From NCBI RefSeq assembly GCF_018860635.1, contig NZ_JAHKPT010000014.1, positions 1 to 64,000 on the forward strand: DNA of 64,000 nucleotides, written 5' to 3'. Under the pieces are notes generated by a model. It was not told the origin of the DNA, did no database searches, and worked only from the letters and a program-made list of their open reading frames with translations. Of the stretch, positions 17,073-25,562 are shown one piece after another; the stretch's first letter is position 1, and each line of letters starts with the position of its first letter. Source of the stretch: Aliiglaciecola lipolytica. Its GTDB lineage: Bacteria; Pseudomonadota; Gammaproteobacteria; Enterobacterales; Alteromonadaceae. The translations under genes and the position numbers were made by a program.

Positions 17073-18326
17073 TTGGAAACAGCAATATCAGAAAAGGGAG
17101 AGTATAGATTCCTCCTGCAAAAACTAACTAGACACTTTTTTGGTTGGGCTTCATTATCCCTTATGTGCTTCAGCATGAGTGTTTTTGCTGGCCCCACCGA
17201 ACAAGCTCAGCGCATGCACAATCGCCTAACGGGCGTGCCAGCGACCTCTAATACTCTCGAACAGATGAGCAGTTTGATTGAGCTAGGAAAAAATTCAGAG
17301 GCCGCCTATTTAGCCATGGATAATTCGGCTTTTTACAATGTTACCCTGAAAAACTGGGTGACCCCTTGGACGAATGAAGAAGCTGACGTTTTTGCACCTT
17401 TGAATGACTACACGGCAACCGTTATAGGCATGGCTAGGGATGATGTAGATTTTCGTTTGTTATTAAGCGGTAATATTCTTTACGTCGGCGACAATACACT
17501 CGATATTCCTGCATACGGCATAGATAACAACGCCCATTATCAGGCATTAGAGGATCAAGAGATTGACCTCAAAGACGGCCTAGTTGCTACGACACAAACC
17601 GCGGTCACAGGATTACCAGAAGGTGCTACCGCAGGGGTGTTAACCACCAGGGCTGCGGCAAAATCATTCTTCAAAGACGGGACGAATCGGGCCATGTTCC
17701 GATTTACCCTGATCAATCATTTATGCACAGATTTGGAAGGCGTGAAAGACACCAGCCGCGTGCCTGATCGCATTCGACAGGATGTGAGTCGAAGCCCCGG
17801 TGGTGATAGCCGAATATTTTTAAATTCCTGTATTGGCTGTCACTCTGGAATGGATCCCTTAGCGCAGGCATTTGCGTATTATGAATATAACTACGATAGC
17901 GAAACCGACCCTGACGGTTTAAACGGCAGCTTAAGTTACAACACAGAGGGTCAAGTAGATCCAGAAACCGGTTCAAGAGTCACCGCTAAACACCAAATCA
18001 ATGGCAATAACTTCCCCTATGGATTTATGATTCAAGATGACAAATGGGACAACTATTGGCGAGCAGGTTTAAATAAAAACTTGGGTTGGGATGCGAGTCT
18101 TCCAGGTAGTGGATACGGTGCTAAAAGCATGGGCCAAGAACTTGCCCACAGCGCACAATTTTCTCAATGTCAGGTTAAAAAAGTCTTTCAAAATGTATGC
18201 TTGCGCGCACCACAAGACAGTGAAGATTGGGCACAAGTAGATGCAATGGTGGATAACTTCGAAGGAAGTGGATATCAGATTAAACGGGTATTTGCCGATG
18301 CCGCTAACTACTGTAAAGGGAGCTAA
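17073..18326 (+). CDS. Exported haem c protein, DUF1588/DUF1585-like
   Basis: The best start is TTG at 17073, with GAGGAG seven bases upstream; it gives a 417-residue protein whose signal peptide has a basic region (QKLTRHFFGWASLSLMCFSM) and cleaves after VFAG. An ATG at 16947 is in frame but has no ribosome site. One haem motif, CIGCH near residue 254, is followed by SGMDPLAQAFAYYEYNYD, which resembles the C-x-x-C-H-x-x-MDPL pattern of DUF1588. The end (MGQELAHSAQFSQCQVKKVF) resembles DUF1585. Such domains occur in exported cytochromes paired with DUF1501/DUF1552 proteins, as here. The following gene starts two bases after its stop. Confidence 0.75.
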   Translation: METAISEKGEYRFLLQKLTRHFFGWASLSLMCFSMSVFAGPTEQAQRMHNRLTGVPATSNTLEQMSSLIELGKNSEAAYLAMDNSAFYNVTLKNWVTPWTNEEADVFAPLNDYTATVIGMARDDVDFRLLLSGNILYVGDNTLDIPAYGIDNNAHYQALEDQEIDLKDGLVATTQTAVTGLPEGATAGVLTTRAAAKSFFKDGTNRAMFRFTLINHLCTDLEGVKDTSRVPDRIRQDVSRSPGGDSRIFLNSCIGCHSGMDPLAQAFAYYEYNYDSETDPDGLNGSLSYNTEGQVDPETGSRVTAKHQINGNNFPYGFMIQDDKWDNYWRAGLNKNLGWDASLPGSGYGAKSMGQELAHSAQFSQCQVKKVFQNVCLRAPQDSEDWAQVDAMVDNFEGSGYQIKRVFADAANYCKGS

Positions 18327-18328
18327 AT

Positions 18329-20797
18329 ATGAGGTTATTATTTCCCTCCCGAATACAACAACTTGGATTGACTGCGTTACTAACCCTATTGCTCAGTGCT
18401 TGTGGTGGCAGCGCAGCAAAAGTTGAACAAAACCCGACTCCACCGCTAGTTTCTCAACCCGGCGAGACTTATTCAGGGCCACCAGCAAATACTGACGATG
18501 TGCAGCGCTACAAACTTAATTTATGGGACAATATTAGTAGCGCAGAGCGCTGCGGTGCTTGTCACGTTGAAAGTGGTCAATCACCGGAATTTGTTAGAGC
18601 GGATGATATTAACCTTGCCTATTCCGCCACTAACCCGTTGGTTAATTTAGACGAGCCAGAAACCTCAACCTTGGTCACTAAAGTTGCCGGTGGTCACAAT
18701 TGTTGGTTGGCAAGTCCGTCTGCCTGTGCAGATATTATGACTACTTGGATAGCGAATTGGGCCGATAATGATGTCAGTGCGAATAAGATTCAACTAGAAG
18801 CACCCGCTCAGAAATCTCCAGGAGCAAATAAAAACTTTCCTGAAGATAGTGCCTTATTTGCAGCAACAGTGCACCCATTATTAGAAACCTACTGTGCCAG
18901 TTGTCACACCAATTCAGCAACGATTCCTATATCACCTTATTTTGCATCTAGCGATATAGACGAAGCTTACCAAGCCTCGAAAGCCAGAATCAGTTTAGAT
19001 ACTCCTGAGTCTTCGCGTTTTGTCGGCCGACTCAGAGATGAGTTCCATAACTGCTGGAGTAACTGTAGCAGTGATGCCAGTGAGTTAAGTGCGGCTATCC
19101 AAGCCATGGCTGATGGCATAGATATAACCGAACTAGCCCCTGAATTAGTAAACAGCCAAGCCCTAACGTTATTCGAAGGTACCTTAGCCACAGGTGGTGG
19201 ACGATTCGAAAATGACCTAATTGCCAAGTGGGAATTTAAAACCGGCACAGGAACGACGGCTTTTGACACCAGTGGCGTGGAACCGGCGATTGATTTAACC
19301 CTCAGTGGCGATGTTTCATGGATTGGCGGATGGGGGCTACAAATGGTAAATGGCAAAGCCCAAGGAAGCACTGCTAGTAGCAAAAAGTTGCACACTCTGC
19401 TGACCGCCACAGGTGAAATGTCAATTGAAGCTTGGGTCGTTCCTGCGAACGTAACCCAAGAAGGTCCAGCCCGCATAATCAGTTATTCAGGTGGCTCTCA
19501 AACACGTAACTTCACCCTTGGTCAGACTTTATACAATTATGATTATTTACTTAGAACAAGTAATACTGACGCCAATGGTGAAACTGCATTATCCACAGCT
19601 GATGCTGACGAATTACTGCAATCTAGTTTGCAACATGTGGTGATTACATATGATCAAATAAATGGTCGCCAAATCTACGTAAATGGCATGCACTCCGGCG
19701 TGACAGATAATGTAGAAGTAGGTAATTTTAACGAATGGAACGACACCTATGCCTTTGTTTTAGGTAACGAAGTATCCAGTGATATTCCATGGGCGGGTTC
19801 AATACGCATGGTAGCTGTGCACAATCGAACCTTAACATCAGAACAAATTGCGCAAAATTTCGCAGCCGGTATCGGACAAAAGTTTTTCCTCTTATTTAAC
19901 GTTACTCAGCACACAGGCATAGCACAAAGTTATGTGGTACTCGAAGTTAGTCAATTTGATAGTTACAGTTATTTATTTGCAGAACCGTTTTTCATTAGCT
20001 TGGATGACAATGCGACTATTTCAACGGTTCCTATACAAGGTATGCGTATTGGTATTAACGGACGTGAAGCGACTACAGGTCAGGTTTTCCAGAATTTAGA
20101 TGTGACAATCACCGATGGCGATTACATCACGGGTGAAGGTCAAGCCCTGTCTTCTCTAGGGACCACAGTGGCAATTGAAAAAAGCCCTGAAGCTGATGAG
20201 TTTTTCCTGACTTTCGAGCAACTTGGCAGTGCCACAAATGTAGTAATAGAAGCCGATCCGCCTGCAGCGGCATTACCTGCAGATTTAGAGCCTCAATCTG
20301 ATATAGGCGTGCGTAACTTTGCTGAAATCAATGCCAGCATGTCAGTGGTAACGGGCGTGCCGACAAGTAACGCCGCAGTAAAAGCATCCTTTGAAAAGCT
20401 CAAACAGCAGCTTCCTAGCGTCACAAATATTGATAGCTACTTGGCATCAAACCAAATGGCAGTGACACAAATGGCAATTAAGTACTGTGATCAATTAGTC
20501 GAAAATAGCAGTTTACGGGCAAGCTATTTTAGCGGTTTTGATTTCACTCAACCTGCAAATACAGCCTTTATCGAGCAAGATCGCAACCTTATTCTAACGC
20601 CATTATTAGACAAAACAATTGGTAACAACATTGCTACCCAGCCGCAAAGAGATGAGGTGAGCAACGAATTAAATAATTTAATCGACACTCTTTCCGATTG
20701 CAGTGGCGATAAAGTATGTAACGCCACTTACACCCAAACTATTGTAAAAGCGACATGTGCCGCCACCATTGGTAGCGCAGCGATACTCATTCAATAA
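18329..20797 (+). CDS. Haem c lipoprotein with LamG-like domain
   Basis: The 822-residue product has a lipobox (LLSAC, Cys25), two haem c motifs (CGACH near residue 75 and CASCH near 188), and a LamG/concanavalin A-like domain (about 290-515, from LIAKWEFKTGTGTTAFDTSG through RQIYVNGMHSGVTD). The C-terminal 300 residues are of unknown fold. LamG domains bind carbohydrate or protein ligands, so the protein may tether electron-transfer haems to a surface ligand. GGGAG lies seven bases before its ATG, inside the end of the upstream gene. Confidence 0.8.
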   Translation: MRLLFPSRIQQLGLTALLTLLLSACGGSAAKVEQNPTPPLVSQPGETYSGPPANTDDVQRYKLNLWDNISSAERCGACHVESGQSPEFVRADDINLAYSATNPLVNLDEPETSTLVTKVAGGHNCWLASPSACADIMTTWIANWADNDVSANKIQLEAPAQKSPGANKNFPEDSALFAATVHPLLETYCASCHTNSATIPISPYFASSDIDEAYQASKARISLDTPESSRFVGRLRDEFHNCWSNCSSDASELSAAIQAMADGIDITELAPELVNSQALTLFEGTLATGGGRFENDLIAKWEFKTGTGTTAFDTSGVEPAIDLTLSGDVSWIGGWGLQMVNGKAQGSTASSKKLHTLLTATGEMSIEAWVVPANVTQEGPARIISYSGGSQTRNFTLGQTLYNYDYLLRTSNTDANGETALSTADADELLQSSLQHVVITYDQINGRQIYVNGMHSGVTDNVEVGNFNEWNDTYAFVLGNEVSSDIPWAGSIRMVAVHNRTLTSEQIAQNFAAGIGQKFFLLFNVTQHTGIAQSYVVLEVSQFDSYSYLFAEPFFISLDDNATISTVPIQGMRIGINGREATTGQVFQNLDVTITDGDYITGEGQALSSLGTTVAIEKSPEADEFFLTFEQLGSATNVVIEADPPAAALPADLEPQSDIGVRNFAEINASMSVVTGVPTSNAAVKASFEKLKQQLPSVTNIDSYLASNQMAVTQMAIKYCDQLVENSSLRASYFSGFDFTQPANTAFIEQDRNLILTPLLDKTIGNNIATQPQRDEVSNELNNLIDTLSDCSGDKVCNATYTQTIVKATCAATIGSAAILIQ

Positions 20798-20820
20798 GCA
20801 GAGAGTTTTAGGTAAATAAA

Positions 20821-22419
20821 ATGAAGAAAACTAAGTTTGACAATTTATCCACCGATGCTCCTCTGCTGCACGATGATCACGCTAAGCCGGTTACGCGTCG
20901 TGAGTTTATTTCTCAAGGTTTTACTGCAGGTTTAGGCTCGGTAATGGCAGGTTCAGTATTTAGTATGTTTGCCAACCCTAAAAAAGCCAATGCCGCGTTA
21001 TCCAGTGATTTAGAGGCATTAAAAGCCAGTTGTGGTATAGCAACTCAAGGAGCGGGAAAAATTCCGTTTATTTGTTTCGATCTAGCTGGCGGAGCAAATA
21101 TCGCAGGCTCCAATGTGCTGGTTGGCGGTCGTGGCGGACAAATGGATTTCCTTAGCACTGGTGGCTACAGTAAATTAGGTTTACCAGGTGATATGGTGCC
21201 TTCAATCATGAACCCAACCTCTGGTTTAAGTGATTTTATCAACAATGAACTGGGCTTAGCTTTTCACGCTGATAGTGCCTATTTGCGCGGTATCTTAGAA
21301 AAAGTAAATCCGGCAAATCGCGCCAATATTAACGGTGCAGTGATACCGGCACGTTCCGAAAACGATACCGGTAATAATCCACATAATCCTATGTACGGGA
21401 TTAACCAAGTGGGCGCCGATGGTTCTCTATTGACCTTAATTGGCTCTCGTAATTCTGATTCAGGTGGCAATAGTATGTCACCGGCATCAATGATAGATAC
21501 TGCAAAGCGTCCAACTAAAGTCGACCGTCCCTCTGATGTAACCGGGTTAGTGGATACTGGAGATTTAGTTGGACTATTGAGCCAGCAAGACTCAGTAGCA
21601 GTCATGGAGTCGATTCAACGTATCAGTGACATGAAGTTGGACAGAGTGAATACGCAAATTACCACCGATGATGTGATCAAAGATTTGGTGCGTTGTGGTT
21701 ACGTGAAAAGTGCAGATATTACCGACCGCTTCGGCGATCCGTCGTCACTTGATCCTGAATTAGATGGCGACATCGTTGGTCCATCTGGGATTTTCACCCA
21801 GCAAGAGTTCGACAGTGATAGTGAATTCCGCAAAACTGCGGCCGTAATGAAACTAGTGATCAACGGCTTTGCCGGGGCTGGCACTATTACTATGGGTGGG
21901 TTTGATTATCACACTGGCAATCGCATGGTCGGTGAAACACGAGATTTACGAGCGGGACGCTGCATGGGAGCCTGCATGGAGTACGCTGCGCGCGTAGGCG
22001 TGCCGCTAATGATGTACGTTTGTAGTGACGGCTCAGTTTCGAGTAACGGAATGATCGACGATTCAGTGGACGGCCGAGGCAAAGGGGTTTGGACTGGTGA
22101 TAATTCATCAACTGCGGCATCTTTCTTTTTGGTGTACAACCCCAACGGCACGCCACAACTCATAGGCGCAACCACTGAACAACAAGCACAACATCAACAA
22201 ATTGGTTATATGCGCAGCGATGCGTCTGTGGAAACCGCCGCGACCCCAGCGGCTAACAATGTTAATTTGTTGGTAGAAACCGTCATTTTGAATTACATGG
22301 CGTTACACGGTGAACAAGGTAATTTTAGTAGTTTGTTCCCATCTAATGGGTTGGGAAATAGCACACTGATGGATAGCCTGACCGCCTTTGAACCCATTGT
22401 TAGCGGTACCATGTCTTGA
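20821..22419 (+). CDS. Tat-type exported DUF1501-like protein
   Basis: The 532-residue protein has a twin-arginine leader (TRREFISQGFTAGLGSVMAG at about 24-43), after which FICFDLAGGANIAGSNVLVG resembles the start of DUF1501/DUF1552-type alkaline-phosphatase-like folds. Such Tat proteins are commonly encoded beside exported cytochrome-like proteins with DUF158x domains, as they are here. The enzymatic role is not known. A Tat signal suggests folding or cofactor binding in the cytoplasm before export. It is the last gene of the plus-strand operon; the stop is 12 bases before the first REP of the next cluster. Some databases label relatives as GspF, which the sequence does not support. Confidence 0.7.
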   Translation: MKKTKFDNLSTDAPLLHDDHAKPVTRREFISQGFTAGLGSVMAGSVFSMFANPKKANAALSSDLEALKASCGIATQGAGKIPFICFDLAGGANIAGSNVLVGGRGGQMDFLSTGGYSKLGLPGDMVPSIMNPTSGLSDFINNELGLAFHADSAYLRGILEKVNPANRANINGAVIPARSENDTGNNPHNPMYGINQVGADGSLLTLIGSRNSDSGGNSMSPASMIDTAKRPTKVDRPSDVTGLVDTGDLVGLLSQQDSVAVMESIQRISDMKLDRVNTQITTDDVIKDLVRCGYVKSADITDRFGDPSSLDPELDGDIVGPSGIFTQQEFDSDSEFRKTAAVMKLVINGFAGAGTITMGGFDYHTGNRMVGETRDLRAGRCMGACMEYAARVGVPLMMYVCSDGSVSSNGMIDDSVDGRGKGVWTGDNSSTAASFFLVYNPNGTPQLIGATTEQQAQHQQIGYMRSDASVETAATPAANNVNLLVETVILNYMALHGEQGNFSSLFPSNGLGNSTLMDSLTAFEPIVSGTMS

Positions 22420-22431
22420 TGTAACCAACCT

Positions 22432-22667
22432 GTAGCACGGCCTTTAGGCCATGGAAACCGTTCATCTGGCGGCAAAACCTCTCATCGGAATAAAGCCCGA
22501 CCTACAAATTCTACCCAAATCCCCCTTGTAGCATGGCCTTTAGGCCATGGAAACTTCTCATCGGAATAAAGCCCGACCTACAAATTCTACCCAAATCCCC
22601 CCTTGTAGCATGGCCTTCAGGCCATGGAGATCTATCATCGGGCGGTAGCATGGCCTCCAGGCCATGG
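22432..22667 (+). repeat. Cluster of four REP palindromes with inverted partners
   Basis: Four copies of a GTAG-headed palindrome (GTAGCATGGCCTTTAGGCCA type, then TGG) lie at 22432-22454, 22528-22550, 22605-22627 and 22645-22667. Between them are inverse GTAG-headed partners (rc of AAAGCCCGACCTAC). The second and third copies sit in a tandem duplication of about 77 bases. The head tetranucleotide is the same as in the array at 1-690 but the stem sequence differs, so this is a separate REP subfamily. Confidence 0.88.
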
Positions 22668-22714
22668 AAAACACCCACCAAACTAAATCCAAACGACAAA
22701 TAATAGCCAATAAA

Positions 22715-22738
22715 AAAGCCGCTAAACGAAGCGGCTTT
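22715..22738. terminator. Bidirectional terminator hairpin
   Basis: AAAGCCGC and GCGGCTTT form an eight-base stem with an eight-base loop, flanked by A-rich and T-rich runs. It lies between the convergent plus-strand operon and the TonB-dependent receptor gene and can serve both. Confidence 0.8.
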
Positions 22739-22757
22739 GTTAGCTTTAAAAAACAAC

Positions 22758-25409
22758 TTAAAATTCGTATTTAAGCGATAAATTAACGCTAGAGCCCTTA
22801 GTTTCTGAACGTAACAAGGTATTCTCGAATTCAATGTCTTTTTGTTGGTTTAGCATGTTTTGAACTTTAAACTTCACTGTTGTGTTGAAGTTTGGATAGT
22901 AAGTATAAACTAAATCCAAGGAGTGAAACGGCTGCTCATAGCTGTCGTCAAATCCATCTATACCAGGAATTAGAATACGCTCACCAAACACGTTGTAAAC
23001 CAAAGACGCTGAATGCTCACCGTTATCAGAGTCAAAACCGATTTGGGTATTTACCACGTATTCAGAGTGACCGGTTAAACGACGAGTTAAGTTAGTTACT
23101 GAAGTAGAGACACCAGTTTGCTCAACCACATTTTGACCGTCTAATTGGATCTCAGAATCACTTAACGTGAGGTTTCCAGATACAAATAAATTATCCCAAA
23201 CGCCATCTCCAATAAACCCTAGTCCTTTCAAGAATTCAAATTCGACACCATACAGCTCACCAGACTCTGCATTGGCGATACGCACTAATGGCGGACCATC
23301 CTGAGCAGGTGACTGAACCGATTCAATCGGGCTATCCATGTCTTTATAAAATAGCGCCACAGACAAGTTGTCACCCTGATCTAAGTACCACTCCCAACGG
23401 AAATCGTAGTTTTTAATTTGCGTTGTACGTAATCCAGGAGTACCACCGATTGGGAAATCAGTAAGCGGATCGATATAGGTTGATGACGCCAGTTCGCGCG
23501 TGTCAGGACGAACGACGGTTTCACCGTAACTTGCTCTGAATTGAACTTTCTCGCTCATAATATAAGTGACAGCCAATGCAGGGTAGAAATCACTTTCTTG
23601 GAATGCCAATTGAGAACGGTCGTCTTCATCAGACAAATCAATTTGATTGCTTTTGGGATCAAATGGAACCACTGCTTGACGATAGTCTTCCCATCTTACT
23701 CCACCACTGATACGCCACGTATTGTCGAAGAAAATGTCAGCTTCGAAATAGTAAGCATCAACCTTTTGCGCTGCCACATAATCATCACCAGCAATGGTGG
23801 TATCTGACAACAGCGGAATAGAAGAAAGTTCAGCAGCATCTAAGTTCTCATCGCTAAGAATCTCGTTGAACACGCCACCAGCTAGTACAGAGCTATCAGA
23901 AAACCCACGGGTGTTGATATCGAATCTGCGGTTTTCGGCAGTTCTTGCTTTACTGACAAAATCGCCACCCACTTTAAATTCCATATCAAAACGGTCTACG
24001 GTATATGGGTAGTTAAGATTCCAGCTCAAGTTTTCAACCCGATCATCAAGTCTTTGAAACTGATAACGTGCAGCTGTAGTTGCGTTTGTTAGTGAACTTT
24101 CAGTTTGCTTATCATACACACCGTCTTCATTATCATCGGTTAAGATGAATCGAGTATTGATCGTGCCTGGTGCGTATCGACTTGAACGACTTTTAGTATA
24201 TTGCCAATCAAAGCCTAAAAAATCCAAATTAGTAAAAGTATGTTTACCACGAATTTGGTTAGACCACATCTGACGCTCTTCGTATACAACTTCGAAATCT
24301 CGAACTCGTTGTCCATCACTCAATTGGATGTTGTTGGTATTACCTACTTTTTCACTAATTGCATCATTAGTGTCATTTAACGCGACTGAAGAAAAATCAA
24401 TACGATGATTCCGGTTATAGTCAATTCCAAAGTTTGCCATACCTGAGAAGCGAACATTATGCTCGGTTACATCCACTTCATCAAAGTAACGAGGAAAGGA
24501 AATAATATCCCCACTTCGCTGGGCTTGCTCACCAATAAACTGTTCACTCACATTCCATGAGTTGTCGTAGCCTGCCGTAACCAAGAAACCCACACGCCAA
24601 TCGTCATCTAAATCAAAGCTATTGCCCAAAGACAAATTGAATCCATAATCAGGGTCAACACTTTGTAAAACCGGATCATAGTCAGTATATAGTTCTTTCA
24701 ACAGATCACGGGCTTCAGTGGTACTAATATTGTCTAAAAATTGTTTGCTATCCCATAGCGCCACAAAAGAATCCGGTGCAGCACGGGTACCGTCATCCTC
24801 GCCCATCCAATCATCACCACCACCGTTGTATTGATATGCATCATCAAAGTTATCGGTGTTAGTTCCTAATTTGCCTGTGATGTTAAACACAAAATCAGTA
24901 GGAATGGATTTTAAGCGAATATCAACATTCCCCCCACCAAAGGCAGCAGGCATTGAAGGTGAAAAGGACTTCTGTACCGATAAACTTTCAATAATATCTG
25001 CAGGGAATAAATCCAAAGGAATTACTGAACGAGTCGGATCAGGACTGGGAACTGATGCCCCATTCAATTGGGTACTTGAGTAACGTTCACCCAAACCTCG
25101 TACATAGATGAATTTTCCATCCACTAGCGTAAGGCCGGTTACACGACGAAGTGCTGCTGCAGCATCACTATCACCAGTACGGGATATTTGCTCAGCGCCG
25201 AGAATATCTGCTACGAAAGCTTGGTTTTTACGTTCCTGAAGTACAGCAGAAGCTGTTCCTTTCAAGCGCGTACCGGTAGCAACAACTTCCTCAATCACGT
25301 CTTCTTCGGAAGCATCCTGAGCAAATAACGGCGCACTTGGCAGTGTTACAGCAACTAAAATGGCTAAAGAAATTGGCTTGAGAGGAAACCTGTTAAAAGG
25401 CGTATTCAT
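22758..25409 (-). CDS. TonB-dependent outer-membrane receptor
   Basis: The start is set at the ATG at 25409, with GAGG six bases upstream; the 883-residue product has a signal peptide (ending LFAQ), a TonB-box-like stretch (EDVIEEVVATG), a plug (ADILGAEQISRTGDSDAAAA onward, with LVDGKFIYVRGLGERYSSTQ) and a 22-strand-type barrel ending in SLKYEF. It imports a substrate across the outer membrane using TonB energy. Substrate is not evident. It follows a large lipoprotein gene by about 150 bases and lies near phoBR, so a phosphorus compound is one candidate. No SusD-like or siderophore genes are adjacent. Confidence 0.93.
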   Translation of the reverse strand: MNTPFNRFPLKPISLAILVAVTLPSAPLFAQDASEEDVIEEVVATGTRLKGTASAVLQERKNQAFVADILGAEQISRTGDSDAAAALRRVTGLTLVDGKFIYVRGLGERYSSTQLNGASVPSPDPTRSVIPLDLFPADIIESLSVQKSFSPSMPAAFGGGNVDIRLKSIPTDFVFNITGKLGTNTDNFDDAYQYNGGGDDWMGEDDGTRAAPDSFVALWDSKQFLDNISTTEARDLLKELYTDYDPVLQSVDPDYGFNLSLGNSFDLDDDWRVGFLVTAGYDNSWNVSEQFIGEQAQRSGDIISFPRYFDEVDVTEHNVRFSGMANFGIDYNRNHRIDFSSVALNDTNDAISEKVGNTNNIQLSDGQRVRDFEVVYEERQMWSNQIRGKHTFTNLDFLGFDWQYTKSRSSRYAPGTINTRFILTDDNEDGVYDKQTESSLTNATTAARYQFQRLDDRVENLSWNLNYPYTVDRFDMEFKVGGDFVSKARTAENRRFDINTRGFSDSSVLAGGVFNEILSDENLDAAELSSIPLLSDTTIAGDDYVAAQKVDAYYFEADIFFDNTWRISGGVRWEDYRQAVVPFDPKSNQIDLSDEDDRSQLAFQESDFYPALAVTYIMSEKVQFRASYGETVVRPDTRELASSTYIDPLTDFPIGGTPGLRTTQIKNYDFRWEWYLDQGDNLSVALFYKDMDSPIESVQSPAQDGPPLVRIANAESGELYGVEFEFLKGLGFIGDGVWDNLFVSGNLTLSDSEIQLDGQNVVEQTGVSTSVTNLTRRLTGHSEYVVNTQIGFDSDNGEHSASLVYNVFGERILIPGIDGFDDSYEQPFHSLDLVYTYYPNFNTTVKFKVQNMLNQQKDIEFENTLLRSETKGSSVNLSLKYEF

Positions 25410-25501
25410 TATTAACCTCATTGTCGTACAAACTGGCAGCTAAATGCATTTTAAAAACGATGTTACTGCCTTATACATTGTGTCATTTATCTTAATCGTA
25501 A

Positions 25502-25531
25502 ATGCGCTTTTTCGTTTCCAAAAAAGCGCAT
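25502..25531. terminator. Hairpin between lipoprotein and receptor genes
   Basis: TGCGCTTTTT pairs with AAAAAGCGCA around a short loop. It lies downstream of the lipoprotein stop and upstream of the receptor start, so it could limit readthrough into the receptor gene. Confidence 0.5.
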
Positions 25532-25562
25532 ATCAAATCTAAAAACGAGTTAATAAAGAACC

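Noticed and set aside
16940-17197. Minus-strand 85-codon frame overlapping the haem protein start
   Set aside because: No ribosome site, no recognisable protein, and it overlaps the supported gene at 17073.
20821-22419. GspF-type secretion protein
   Set aside because: The protein has a Tat leader and no multi-helix GspF membrane core.
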